A stretch of 5,172 nucleotides of DNA from Oscillospiraceae bacterium (GTDB lineage: Bacteria; Bacillota; Clostridia; Oscillospirales; Acutalibacteraceae). Made by a program: the position numbers and the translations under genes. Location of the stretch: NCBI GenBank assembly GCA_003517915.1, contig DOZQ01000077.1:300-5471 (forward strand), in the 5' to 3' direction. This document shows, piece by piece, positions 1-5,172 of this stretch. Position 1 is the stretch's first letter; the number at the start of each line of letters is the position of its first letter. The notes under the pieces were generated by a model. The model saw only the letters and a list, made by a program, of their open reading frames with translations, was not told where the DNA came from and made no database searches.

Positions 1-390
1 CATCAGGCACAGGCAAAAAGGGTGTCCCTCGGGATCCTTCATCACGGTCCAGTGCTGTGAAAACTGCTGCGGGGACTTTACCGCGCCGCATTTTACCGCG
101 TGCGCCTCGGCTTTTTCCAAATCGGCCACCGCGAAGTCGAGGTGCGCCATCTGCTGCTGCGCATCCGGCTCATCCGGCCACACCGGCGATTTATAATCGG
201 GATTGCGCTGAAAGGTTATGCCGGGGTACGCACCGTGGTTTGTCCCCGGAGGGGCGATGATCACATAGTCTTCATCTTGAACCGGCACGACCGTCCATCC
301 CAGCAGCTTCGAATAGAATTTCGCCAACTCACGCGGAGCTTTACAATCCAGTGTAAATGAGTACATTTTGATTTTCAGTTCGTTATCCAT
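1..390 (-). CDS. VOC (glyoxalase-like) family protein, C-terminus cut by window edge
   Basis: An open frame of 130 codons runs from an ATG at 390 to the window edge with no stop. The start has GGAGG at 405-401, 10 bases upstream. The product begins MDNELKIKMYSFTLDC and reads like a single-chain vicinal-oxygen-chelate fold of the Glyoxalase_6 type. A first strand (about residues 8-16) is followed by a helix and ELAKFYSKLLGW (21-32), the usual 'FY..lLGW' motif. A second half opens with HLDFAV (83-88), where His83 is a plausible metal ligand. It ends with the typical strand DPEGHPFCL (119-127). Only a few C-terminal residues are probably missing. VOC proteins include isomerases, dioxygenases and drug-binding or drug-modifying resistance proteins, so no substrate can be assigned. 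It follows folP by 22 bases on the same strand and is probably the fifth gene of the operon. Family assignment is fairly sure; function is unknown. Confidence 0.85.
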   Translation of the reverse strand, partial: MDNELKIKMYSFTLDCKAPRELAKFYSKLLGWTVVPVQDEDYVIIAPPGTNHGAYPGITFQRNPDYKSPVWPDEPDAQQQMAHLDFAVADLEKAEAHAVKCGAVKSPQQFSQHWTVMKDPEGHPFCLCLM

Positions 391-412
391 AATTCTGATA
401 CCTCCGAAAATA

Positions 413-1225
413 TTATTTGGATGCAAGCAGCGCGTTCGCGACCTTTGCCGCCTGAACAGCTTCCTTTACGGCGTGAACGCGGATAAAATCCGCGCCGCTT
501 AGAATCGCGGCGGTATGTGCCGCGATGCTGCCCGCGTCCCTCTGATCAAACGGAGGATTACCGCAGCACTCGCCAATAAAACGCTTGCGCGACCCTCCCA
601 CCAGATAAGCGAAGCCGCTTACCTTGACCCGCGCGGTATTTTTAATAAGCAAAAGGCATCCGGCGGCGTCTTTGCCGAAGCCGAGGCCCGGATCAAGGCA
701 TATCTGATTTGCCGGAACGCCGAGTGCACAGGCTTTTTTCGCGGCCGATTCCAGCCAGCCGTGAACCTCGCCGCAAAGTCCGGGGCCCGAAACCTCAGCG
801 GCGTGCATTATGACCCAGCCCAATTCATACTCGCGGATAATCTCCGCCATGGCAGAGGAAACCGCGCCGCTCACATCGTTTATGATATGCGCGCCGTTTT
901 CGGCGGCAAAGACGGCAGTCTCCGGATAAAACGTATCAACCGAGACAGGAATTCTGACCCGGCGGATAATTTCCGGCAGCGCCGCTTTAAGCCTTGCTAT
1001 TTCCTCGCGGGCCGAAAGGGGCGTATGCCCCGGCCGGGTGGACTGCGCGCCGATATCAAGAAGGCCGGCGCCCTCGTTTTCAATTTGAAGGGCGCGTTTT
1101 ACGGCGGATTCCGGCTCAGCGTAAAGCCCGCCGTCCGAAAAGGAGTCGGGGGTTATGTTTAAAATCCCCATGACATAACAGCCCGATCCCAGCGGGAATT
1201 TATAATCCTTGCAGCTAAACTCCAT
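413..1225 (-). CDS. folP: Dihydropteroate synthase
   Basis: The product (270 aa, normal family length) joins 6-hydroxymethyl-7,8-dihydropterin pyrophosphate to p-aminobenzoate to give 7,8-dihydropteroate in cytoplasmic folate synthesis. It is the target of sulfonamides. A TIM-barrel with DHPS landmarks is visible: GILNITPDSFSDGG (20-33, Asn23), DIGAQSTRPG (57-66, Arg64), SVDT (95-98, Asp97), INDVSG (115-120), LDPGLGFGK (177-185, Asp178), GGSRKRFIG (210-218, Lys214) and RVH (249-251). Deviations from the usual motifs are GAQST for GGEST, HAV for HDV or HNV, and a short loop after Met140-His141 without the usual P-x-x-M-Q. The ATG at 1225 gives the standard N-terminal strand before the first motif. 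It has no clear Shine-Dalgarno sequence but lies 4 bases after the permease stop, which suggests translational coupling. No other folate genes are visible nearby. Identity is sure; the effect of the deviations is not known. Confidence 0.96.
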   Translation of the reverse strand: MEFSCKDYKFPLGSGCYVMGILNITPDSFSDGGLYAEPESAVKRALQIENEGAGLLDIGAQSTRPGHTPLSAREEIARLKAALPEIIRRVRIPVSVDTFYPETAVFAAENGAHIINDVSGAVSSAMAEIIREYELGWVIMHAAEVSGPGLCGEVHGWLESAAKKACALGVPANQICLDPGLGFGKDAAGCLLLIKNTARVKVSGFAYLVGGSRKRFIGECCGNPPFDQRDAGSIAAHTAAILSGADFIRVHAVKEAVQAAKVANALLASK

Positions 1226-1229
1226 AGGC

Positions 1230-2501
1230 TTAATATTTTTTGGACTGCCGGAGCATTTTTATCACCGCGCCGAGTTTGGGCGCGTTGCCGTACATGAGCA
1301 CGCCCAGCCGGTAGATTCTAGCGGCCAAGCGGCAGGCAAAATAGGTGAAGGCCGCACAGAGGACTATTGAGATTATAATCTCGGCAGGGGCGACTTCCGA
1401 GGTGCACATACGCACAAACATGCACATAGGGGTGTAAAGGGGGATAAACGAAAAGATTTTGATTAGAAGTGAATCCGGCACGGTCATGCCGAATATGGAT
1501 ACAAAGAAGCCCGCCATGAATAAAAACACCACCGGAAGCGACACGGTGTTGATATCCTCCACACGGCTGACCAGCGAACCGACCGCGCCGTAAAGCGAGG
1601 CGAAGGCAAAATACCCAAGAATGTAAAACAGGATCATAAAGGCCAGTATGTAAGGCGGCATCGCGAAAATTTCCGAAACGAAGGGCACACCTTGCCAAAA
1701 GGCTGAATTCATAAGATAACCTGACGCGGCGCAGACAATCCAGATGGAAATCTGCAAAAGCCCCGTGAGTCCCACACCTAAAATCTTGCCGAACATAAGG
1801 TTGTTCGGCTTTGCGGAGGAAACGAGCAGCTCCATCGCGCGGGAGCTTTTTTCGTTGACCACGCTGGTCGCCACCATCTGTCCGTACATGTTGACCGTCA
1901 TATAAAGCAAAATCAGCAGCACATATGTATACCAGTAGGTTTCGGTAAAGCTTTTGCCGGGCTGCTCGAAGGTGAATTCGAGCGGCGTGAAGGCCTGTGT
2001 TATCTGCGCGTCGCTCATCCCGCCCTCGCGCATGTCTGCGAGCAGCACCTGGTTTTGCAGGGCGGCCTTTACCAATTCGGAGGCGGGCGAGGAGATGAAC
2101 TGGTCTTCAATATAGGTGACGCCGCGGTTTTCGTCGATTATTACGCCGGCTAAAATTGTTTCGTCCTCAATCTGCGAAAGTATAGCTTCTTTTGTAATAT
2201 CGTCGCTGTAGGTTACGGCATACATGCCGCCCATGGCCTGCTCGAACATCTGCCTGTCGGCGATAATCCCCGCGCCGTCCAGCACGGTGATAACCGGTGC
2301 GTCGGCGGTATCCGTGCCGGGGGAATGCTCGTTTTGTCCCTGTGTTTCAGCGGAATCTCCTCCGGTCAGATTCGAGATAACCGGGGGGATGGTGAGAAGC
2401 AAAAGGATAAGGGCGGCAACGACAATTGTAAAGCCCAAAAATATCTTATTCTTTAAGGAGCTTCTGAATTCATATAAAAATACGGTTTTAAACTGCTGCA
2501 T
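1230..2501 (-). CDS. ABC-2 type transporter permease, NatB/YhaP-like
   Basis: This is the membrane subunit of an exporter that pairs with the ATPase encoded just upstream. I chose the ATG at 2501 (423 aa, MQQFKTVFLYEFRSS). An in-frame ATG at 2579 lies deep inside the ATPase gene and would add an arginine-rich tail. An AAGGCGGG-like site lies about 8 bases before 2501. Six membrane segments can be read: about 21-43, 189-211, 240-265, 283-306, 320-345 and 372-395. A large hydrophilic domain (about 45-185) lies between the first two and is probably extracytoplasmic. Family hallmarks are NEKSSRAMELLVSSAKP (216-232) after segment 2, FIPLYTPMCMFVR (352-364), and the C-terminal ARIYRLGVLMYG (394-405). 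NatB and YhaP of Bacillus share this layout. NatAB exports Na+, but members differ in substrate and none can be assigned here. The start overlaps the ATPase end by 14 bases. Confidence 0.93.
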   Translation of the reverse strand: MQQFKTVFLYEFRSSLKNKIFLGFTIVVAALILLLLTIPPVISNLTGGDSAETQGQNEHSPGTDTADAPVITVLDGAGIIADRQMFEQAMGGMYAVTYSDDITKEAILSQIEDETILAGVIIDENRGVTYIEDQFISSPASELVKAALQNQVLLADMREGGMSDAQITQAFTPLEFTFEQPGKSFTETYWYTYVLLILLYMTVNMYGQMVATSVVNEKSSRAMELLVSSAKPNNLMFGKILGVGLTGLLQISIWIVCAASGYLMNSAFWQGVPFVSEIFAMPPYILAFMILFYILGYFAFASLYGAVGSLVSRVEDINTVSLPVVFLFMAGFFVSIFGMTVPDSLLIKIFSFIPLYTPMCMFVRMCTSEVAPAEIIISIVLCAAFTYFACRLAARIYRLGVLMYGNAPKLGAVIKMLRQSKKY

Positions 2502-3426
2502 CCGATTCACCCGCCTTTTCCACAAATATTTCTTCAAGAGACGGCTCGAGCACCTCAAAGCGTACGAGCGGAATTTCAAGCCGGATAAGCTCGGTAAGCA
2601 GCCGGTTGCGATCCCCGGCGTCTTTCAGCTTTAAGCGAACCGTGTCCTGCATTATGTCGCAGCTCTTTACAAAGGAGGCCAGCTCGCCGCTAAAAAGGGA
2701 GCCTAGGCGTACTATGCCGTTTTCTCTGTCGTCCGGGTCGGGGGTGATTATAAGCTTACGCCGGTCATAAGAGCGTTTTATGGCCTTTAAATTTCCCTCT
2801 AAAATTATGCGCCCGCCGCCCAGCATCGCGATGGAATCGCAGAATTCTTCGACATAGCTCATTTGGTGGGAGGAGAAAATGACGATTTTACCGGCCTCGA
2901 CCAACTCCGAGACAATGTCCTTGAGCATTTGGGCGTTGACCGGGTCAAGCCCCGAAAAGGGCTCGTCCAAAATGATGATGTCGGGGTCGTTGACCAGCGT
3001 CGCGGCCAACTGGATTTTTTGCTGGTTGCCCTTTGAAAGCGTGTTGAGCTTTTTGTATGTATATTCGCTCATCTGCATTCGTCCGAGCCATTGTTTTGCC
3101 GAGGCCGCCGCCTCGGCGCGGTGCATGCCCCTCAGCATGCCTATGTAAACAATCTGGTCGAGAATTATTTGCTTGGGATACAGTCCGCGTTCCTCGGGCA
3201 GGTAGCCGAAGGTTTTGCCCGAAAGCGACATCCTTTTGCCATCTATGGTGACCTCGCCGTCATCTGGCGGGAAAATCCCCATTATCACCCTTATGATGGT
3301 GGTTTTCCCAGCACCGTTGCGACCCAGAAGACCCAAAGCGCTGCCGGTGCGCGAGCAAAAGCTCACATCGTTTAAAACCTGTTTTTCACCGAAGCTTTTT
3401 TTAATATTCTTTACTTCCAGCTGCAA
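2488..3426 (-). CDS. ABC transporter ATP-binding protein, NatA/YhaQ-like
   Basis: This cytoplasmic ATPase powers the adjacent permease. The nucleotide-binding domain covers about residues 1-215. It shows Walker A GRNGAGKTT (35-43), a Q-loop region YLPEERGLYPK (75-85) with Glu where many ABC ATPases have Gln, signature LSKGNQQK (130-137), Walker B IIILDEP (150-156), D-loop SGLDP (158-162) and switch His187 in IFSSHQM. A C-terminal extension (about 220-312) fits the DUF4162-type tail of this subfamily and ends in the usual LEPSLEEIFVEK. I place the start at the TTG at 3426 (312 aa, MQLEVKNIKKSFG). It has AAGGAGG 7 bases upstream and aligns with the family N-terminus. An ATG 44 codons further up (3558) would lie inside the regulator gene and encode a basic, unrelated stretch. 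It begins 14 bases after the regulator stop and overlaps the permease by 14 bases. The LSKGN and YLPEERGLYP variants are typical of NatA/YhaQ proteins, so it should be active. Confidence 0.95.
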   Translation of the reverse strand: MQLEVKNIKKSFGEKQVLNDVSFCSRTGSALGLLGRNGAGKTTIIRVIMGIFPPDDGEVTIDGKRMSLSGKTFGYLPEERGLYPKQIILDQIVYIGMLRGMHRAEAAASAKQWLGRMQMSEYTYKKLNTLSKGNQQKIQLAATLVNDPDIIILDEPFSGLDPVNAQMLKDIVSELVEAGKIVIFSSHQMSYVEEFCDSIAMLGGGRIILEGNLKAIKRSYDRRKLIITPDPDDRENGIVRLGSLFSGELASFVKSCDIMQDTVRLKLKDAGDRNRLLTELIRLEIPLVRFEVLEPSLEEIFVEKAGESDAAV

Positions 3427-3433
3427 AAGACAA

Positions 3434-3440
3434 CCTCCTT
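3434..3440 (-). promoter_or_regulatory. Ribosome binding site fixing the TTG start of the ABC ATPase
   Basis: AAGGAGG on the minus strand sits 7 bases before the TTG at 3426 and directly after the regulator's TAG stop (3443-3441). It is a full-strength Shine-Dalgarno sequence. No ATG or GTG lies at a suitable distance in this frame, so it decides the TTG start. Ribosomes finishing the regulator would sit on this site, which may tie translation of the two genes together. Confidence 0.85.
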
Positions 3441-3875
3441 CTAGTTGAGTGTCAACTGTTTTTCTATATATTCCTCCGCAAGGTCGGAGAGGGGTATAGC
3501 GTCGACGACGTCGTCCACGGCTTTTTTGATCCGATCCAGTACACCGAGGGTAGCGCACAGCTCCGCCCCACCACAGTGAATGCCATCCCCGCCGCAGGCG
3601 GATGGTACAAGCTCGCCCTCGGTCGCGCGTAAAATCTCACCGGCGGTAATTTCTTTGGGGTCGCGGCTGAGCCGGTAACCGCCCTGCTTGCCCCTTGAGG
3701 ATCGGACAAGACCCTCGCCTATAAGATTTTTTATAATCTGTTCGAGATATTTGTCGCTAAGGCCGTTGTGCTGCGCAATGGATTTCAGGGAAAGCGGCAT
3801 CTGTTCCCGATAACCGACAGCCAAGTCGACCATCAGCTTTATTCCGTACCTTCCCTTTGTAGTCATTTTCACCAT
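3441..3875 (-). CDS. Rrf2/IscR-family transcriptional regulator with three-cysteine cluster
   Basis: This is a DNA-binding repressor or sensor of 144 aa counted from the ATG at 3875. An N-terminal winged helix-turn-helix starts at TTKGRYGIKLMVDLA (5-19). It continues through SLKSIAQHNGLSDKYLEQIIKNL (29-51) to the wing GKQGGYRLSR (62-71), all typical of Rrf2 proteins. The only cysteines are Cys94, Cys101 and Cys107 (C-x6-C-x5-C). They occupy the place of the [2Fe-2S] ligands of IscR (C-x5-C-x5-C), so Fe-S binding is likely. Whether it senses iron-sulfur status, NO or redox cannot be told. The start is uncertain. ATG 3875, GTG 3872 and ATG 3866 are in frame and close together; GTG gives MKMTTKGRYG, matching the common family N-terminus, and GGGTG at 3884-3880 could serve 3875 or 3872. 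An ATG at 3923 lies within the palindromes, has no ribosome binding site and adds a non-family tail. It leads the operon and is probably autoregulated. Confidence 0.93.
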   Translation of the reverse strand: MVKMTTKGRYGIKLMVDLAVGYREQMPLSLKSIAQHNGLSDKYLEQIIKNLIGEGLVRSSRGKQGGYRLSRDPKEITAGEILRATEGELVPSACGGDGIHCGGAELCATLGVLDRIKKAVDDVVDAIPLSDLAEEYIEKQLTLN

Positions 3876-3921
3876 GTTCACCCGTTTCTTAGTAATAGGA
3901 GCAGGCCGCCGAATGCGAGCC

Positions 3922-3948
3922 ATACAACAATTGTATACCGTATACGGT
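3922..3948. promoter_or_regulatory. Tandem palindromes, candidate operator of the Rrf2-family regulator
   Basis: Two dyads abut exactly. ACCGTATACGGT (3937-3948) is a perfect 12-bp palindrome. ATACAA-CAA-TTGTAT (3922-3936) is a 6-3-6 inverted repeat. A third reading, GTATAC-C-GTATAC (3933-3945), bridges them. The block begins one base downstream of the -10 box, so it covers the expected transcription start (about 3943) and the early leader. A bound dimer there would block initiation. Rrf2 regulators commonly bind dyads at their own promoters. The palindromes are seen in the sequence; the identity of the binding protein is inferred. Confidence 0.7.
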
Positions 3949-3949
3949 C

Positions 3950-3978
3950 ATTATATCATGTTTGTCCGCCGTTGTCAC
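3950..3978 (-). promoter_or_regulatory. Sigma-A-type promoter of the regulator-ABC-folP operon
   Basis: On the minus strand, GTGACA (3978-3973, five of six matches to TTGACA) is separated by 17 bases from a perfect TATAAT (3955-3950). Transcription should start near 3943 and give a leader of about 70 bases before the regulator's start at 3875. This is the only strong promoter I see ahead of the five closely spaced minus-strand genes. Confidence 0.8.
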
Positions 3979-4337
3979 AAAAATATTGATCTATTCGACA
4001 GGTATAATATAAGTACAGGCGATGGCCGTCCCATAATTGTGAATACCCGTATGACACAAACATAAAGCGCATATTTTTTATCAGCGGCGAAAACCGCTAT
4101 ATCAGGAAGAAAGGGGGAAGCGCCCGGTAAAAGAGACGCAGGAAAACAGCGCGGAGAAAACGGCGGGATTTCATTGCGGCAAGACGCTTTTGTGTTTGCA
4201 GGCACAAAACAAACTTCACACGCCATGCGGCGCAGCATGAAAACACGTAAAAAATTTGATGGGTGAAGTTTTTCGCATATGGTGCGGTTTCGGCTTTAGT
4301 GGGAAACGCCGTGCGTTTAAATCAGTTTTTGCACAGC
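3979..4337. other. Intergenic region without a convincing gene
   Basis: This stretch lies between the flavodiiron gene's terminator and the operon promoter. Open frames on either strand (87 codons on minus at 4238-3975, 65 on plus from 4256) have no ribosome binding site, no recognisable domain and unlikely composition, so I do not call them. It holds small inverted repeats: AGCGG-6-CCGCT (4083-4098), TTTTGTG-8-CACAAAA (4188-4209) and CATGC-6-GCATG (4224-4239). A weak plus-strand promoter-like pair also occurs (TTGATC 3986-3991, 16 bases, TATAAG 4008-4013). No known riboswitch or structural RNA is recognised by eye. Confidence 0.6.
4188..4209. repeat. Intergenic inverted repeat (stem-loop)
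   Basis: TTTTGTG (4188-4194) and CACAAAA (4203-4209) are perfect inverted copies around 8 bases. On the plus strand two further U-G wobble pairs could close the stem to 9 bp with a TGCA loop. No T-run follows the stem at terminator distance on either strand. It could be an RNA hairpin or a protein-binding site; its role is unknown. Confidence 0.45.
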
Positions 4338-4363
4338 AAAAAAAAGCCCGCCTCACAATGAGG
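4338..4363 (-). terminator. Candidate intrinsic terminator of the flavodiiron gene
   Basis: Read on the minus strand, CCTCA-TTG-TGAGG (4363-4351) forms a short 5-bp hairpin. It is followed by CGGGC and then eight T (4345-4338). It lies about 60 bases after the stop of the flavodiiron gene, where a terminator is expected. The stem is short and separated from the T-run by 5 bases, so termination may be weak or leaky. Confidence 0.5.
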
Positions 4364-4425
4364 AATACACGTGATGAAAACCCCGCCGTCAAGCGCGCTG
4401 CCCCGGAGCCGCGAAAGAAATATTG

Positions 4426-5172
4426 TCAGCCGTCAATGGCTCCGGCTACCTGAACCGCGTATTCCGCGACCGCCTCAAGGGCGGCTTTATCCGGACGGAA
4501 CGCCGTGCGCAGGCCGTCGCCTACAAATTTAAACCTGAGTGAATGCAGACGGTCTTTTATCATGCCGACCGCCTCGCCGCTCCACCCGAAGGAGCCGAAG
4601 GCTCCGGCCGGCTTTTTTTGATTGTTTATGCCACTGAGTAAAGACAGAATATCCCACACCGGCTTTACGGCGTCGCGGTTGATTGTGTTCGAGCCTATCA
4701 TGACCGCGTCGGCCTCATTTATTTTTGCGGCTATTTCATCCGCCGGCGACACGGAAATATCCAGGAGTTCTACGTCCAGACCACATTTCTCGGCGGCTTC
4801 ACCTGCTGTGCGAGCCATCATCCCGGTGTAACCGTAGGCGGAGGCGTAGGCTATAATCATGCGTTTTTTCGGCGGTTTTTTCGCGGGAGTACTCCACAGC
4901 CGATAATTTTCCTCCGCCTCGCGCAGCCTGCCCCTGAGTATAACCCCGTGGCTCGGCGCTACAGTAGTTATATCCAGCGCCTCAAGCTTTTTCAGCCCCT
5001 CGAGCACATACGGTTTAAACGGGCCAAAAATACAGTCGTAATAATGACGGAATGCGGACGCGAATTTCTCGGGATAAAGAATCTTGTCGTCCCAAATTCT
5101 CGACTCACAATAATGTTCGCCCAAAAAATCACATGTAAACGCCGTTTTGGTTTCGGCGTCATAGGTGAACAT
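4426..5172 (-). CDS. fprA: FprA-type flavodiiron protein (O2/NO reductase), N-terminus cut by window edge
   Basis: These 248 residues are the C-terminal part of a class A flavodiiron protein. Such cytoplasmic enzymes reduce O2 to water or NO to N2O at a di-iron site, with electrons passed through FMN. The visible part starts late in the metallo-beta-lactamase-like domain. MFTYDAETKTAFTCDFLG holds the bridging aspartate (Asp15 of the visible part) and APSHG (72-76) holds the last histidine ligand, His75. A flavodoxin domain follows (about 104-245) with the FMN phosphate loop SAYGYTGMMA (111-120) and the family motif GAFGSFGWSGEA (190-201). The protein ends after this domain, so there is no rubredoxin or flavin-reductase fusion. 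The earlier H-x-E-x-D-H ligands, about 150 residues, lie beyond 5172. The Met at the edge is internal, not the start. It is separated from the downstream operon by a terminator and about 360 non-coding bases. Confidence 0.94.
   Translation of the reverse strand: MFTYDAETKTAFTCDFLGEHYCESRIWDDKILYPEKFASAFRHYYDCIFGPFKPYVLEGLKKLEALDITTVAPSHGVILRGRLREAEENYRLWSTPAKKPPKKRMIIAYASAYGYTGMMARTAGEAAEKCGLDVELLDISVSPADEIAAKINEADAVMIGSNTINRDAVKPVWDILSLLSGINNQKKPAGAFGSFGWSGEAVGMIKDRLHSLRFKFVGDGLRTAFRPDKAALEAVAEYAVQVAGAIDG

Noticed and set aside
57..360. Plus-strand open frames at the left edge
   Set aside because: They lie antisense to the VOC gene, are arginine- and proline-rich, and resemble no family.
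515..1162. Long plus-strand open frame (215 codons) opposite folP
   Set aside because: It is the antisense shadow of a clear dihydropteroate synthase, has no ribosome binding site and shows no recognisable domain.
3876..3923. Upstream ATG at 3923 as the regulator start
   Set aside because: It would place the start inside the palindrome block about 20 bases after the transcription start. It has no ribosome binding site and adds 16 residues not typical of Rrf2 proteins.
4003..4008. Perfect plus-strand TATAAT as a divergent promoter
   Set aside because: No -35 box lies at proper spacing: TTGATC is only 11 bases away and TTGTCA is 25 away. The shifted TATAAG pair is kept only as a weak possibility.
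4083..4098. AGCGG-CGAAAA-CCGCT hairpin as a terminator
   Set aside because: No T-run follows the stem on either strand; the nearby T-run lies on the wrong side for plus-strand termination.
3975..4238. 87-codon minus-strand frame between fprA and the regulator
   Set aside because: It has no ribosome binding site or recognisable domain, and it ends within the promoter region of the operon. The composition looks like translated non-coding DNA.
4256..4453. 65-codon plus-strand frame
   Set aside because: It runs antisense through the candidate terminator and into the end of fprA. It is lysine- and arginine-rich without a motif or a good ribosome binding site.

Overview
The window reads as a piece of chromosome from an anaerobic Gram-positive bacterium of the Clostridia type. 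This is inferred from gene content: a class A flavodiiron protein, an Rrf2/IscR-family regulator with a cysteine cluster, a NatAB/YhaQP-like ABC-2 exporter, AAGGAGG-type ribosome binding sites and a TTG start. Base composition is roughly balanced. No mobile element, CRISPR array, tRNA or rRNA is visible. All recognisable genes lie on the minus strand, so they are read from right to left.

Right edge (5172-4426): the C-terminal part of a flavodiiron protein (FprA type, O2 or NO reductase). It is cut at its N-terminus by the window edge and followed by a candidate intrinsic terminator at 4363-4338. A non-coding stretch of about 360 bases (4337-3979) follows, with small inverted repeats but no convincing gene.

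Middle and left (3978-1): a compact transcription unit. A near-consensus sigma-A promoter (GTGACA, 17 bp, TATAAT) is followed immediately by two abutting palindromes that look like an operator. Then come an Rrf2-family regulator (3875-3441), an ABC ATPase with a TTG start (3426-2488), an ABC-2 permease (2501-1230, overlapping the ATPase by 14 bases), dihydropteroate synthase folP (1225-413, 4 bases after the permease stop) and a VOC/glyoxalase-like protein (390-1, truncated at the window edge). Gaps are 14, -14, 4 and 22 bases, so the five genes are probably co-transcribed and partly translationally coupled.

How they may work together: the regulator carries three cysteines where IscR/NsrR-type proteins bind an Fe-S cluster, and it probably represses its own operon through the palindromes. 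The ATPase and permease form one exporter whose substrate cannot be read from the sequence. Why folP and a VOC protein ride in this operon is unexplained. The flavodiiron protein next door fits an oxygen or nitric-oxide stress theme, but a regulatory link is only an inference. I found no clearly unprecedented system. The most interesting points are the palindrome pair at the promoter, the regulator-exporter-folP-VOC arrangement, and the altered motifs of the folP product.
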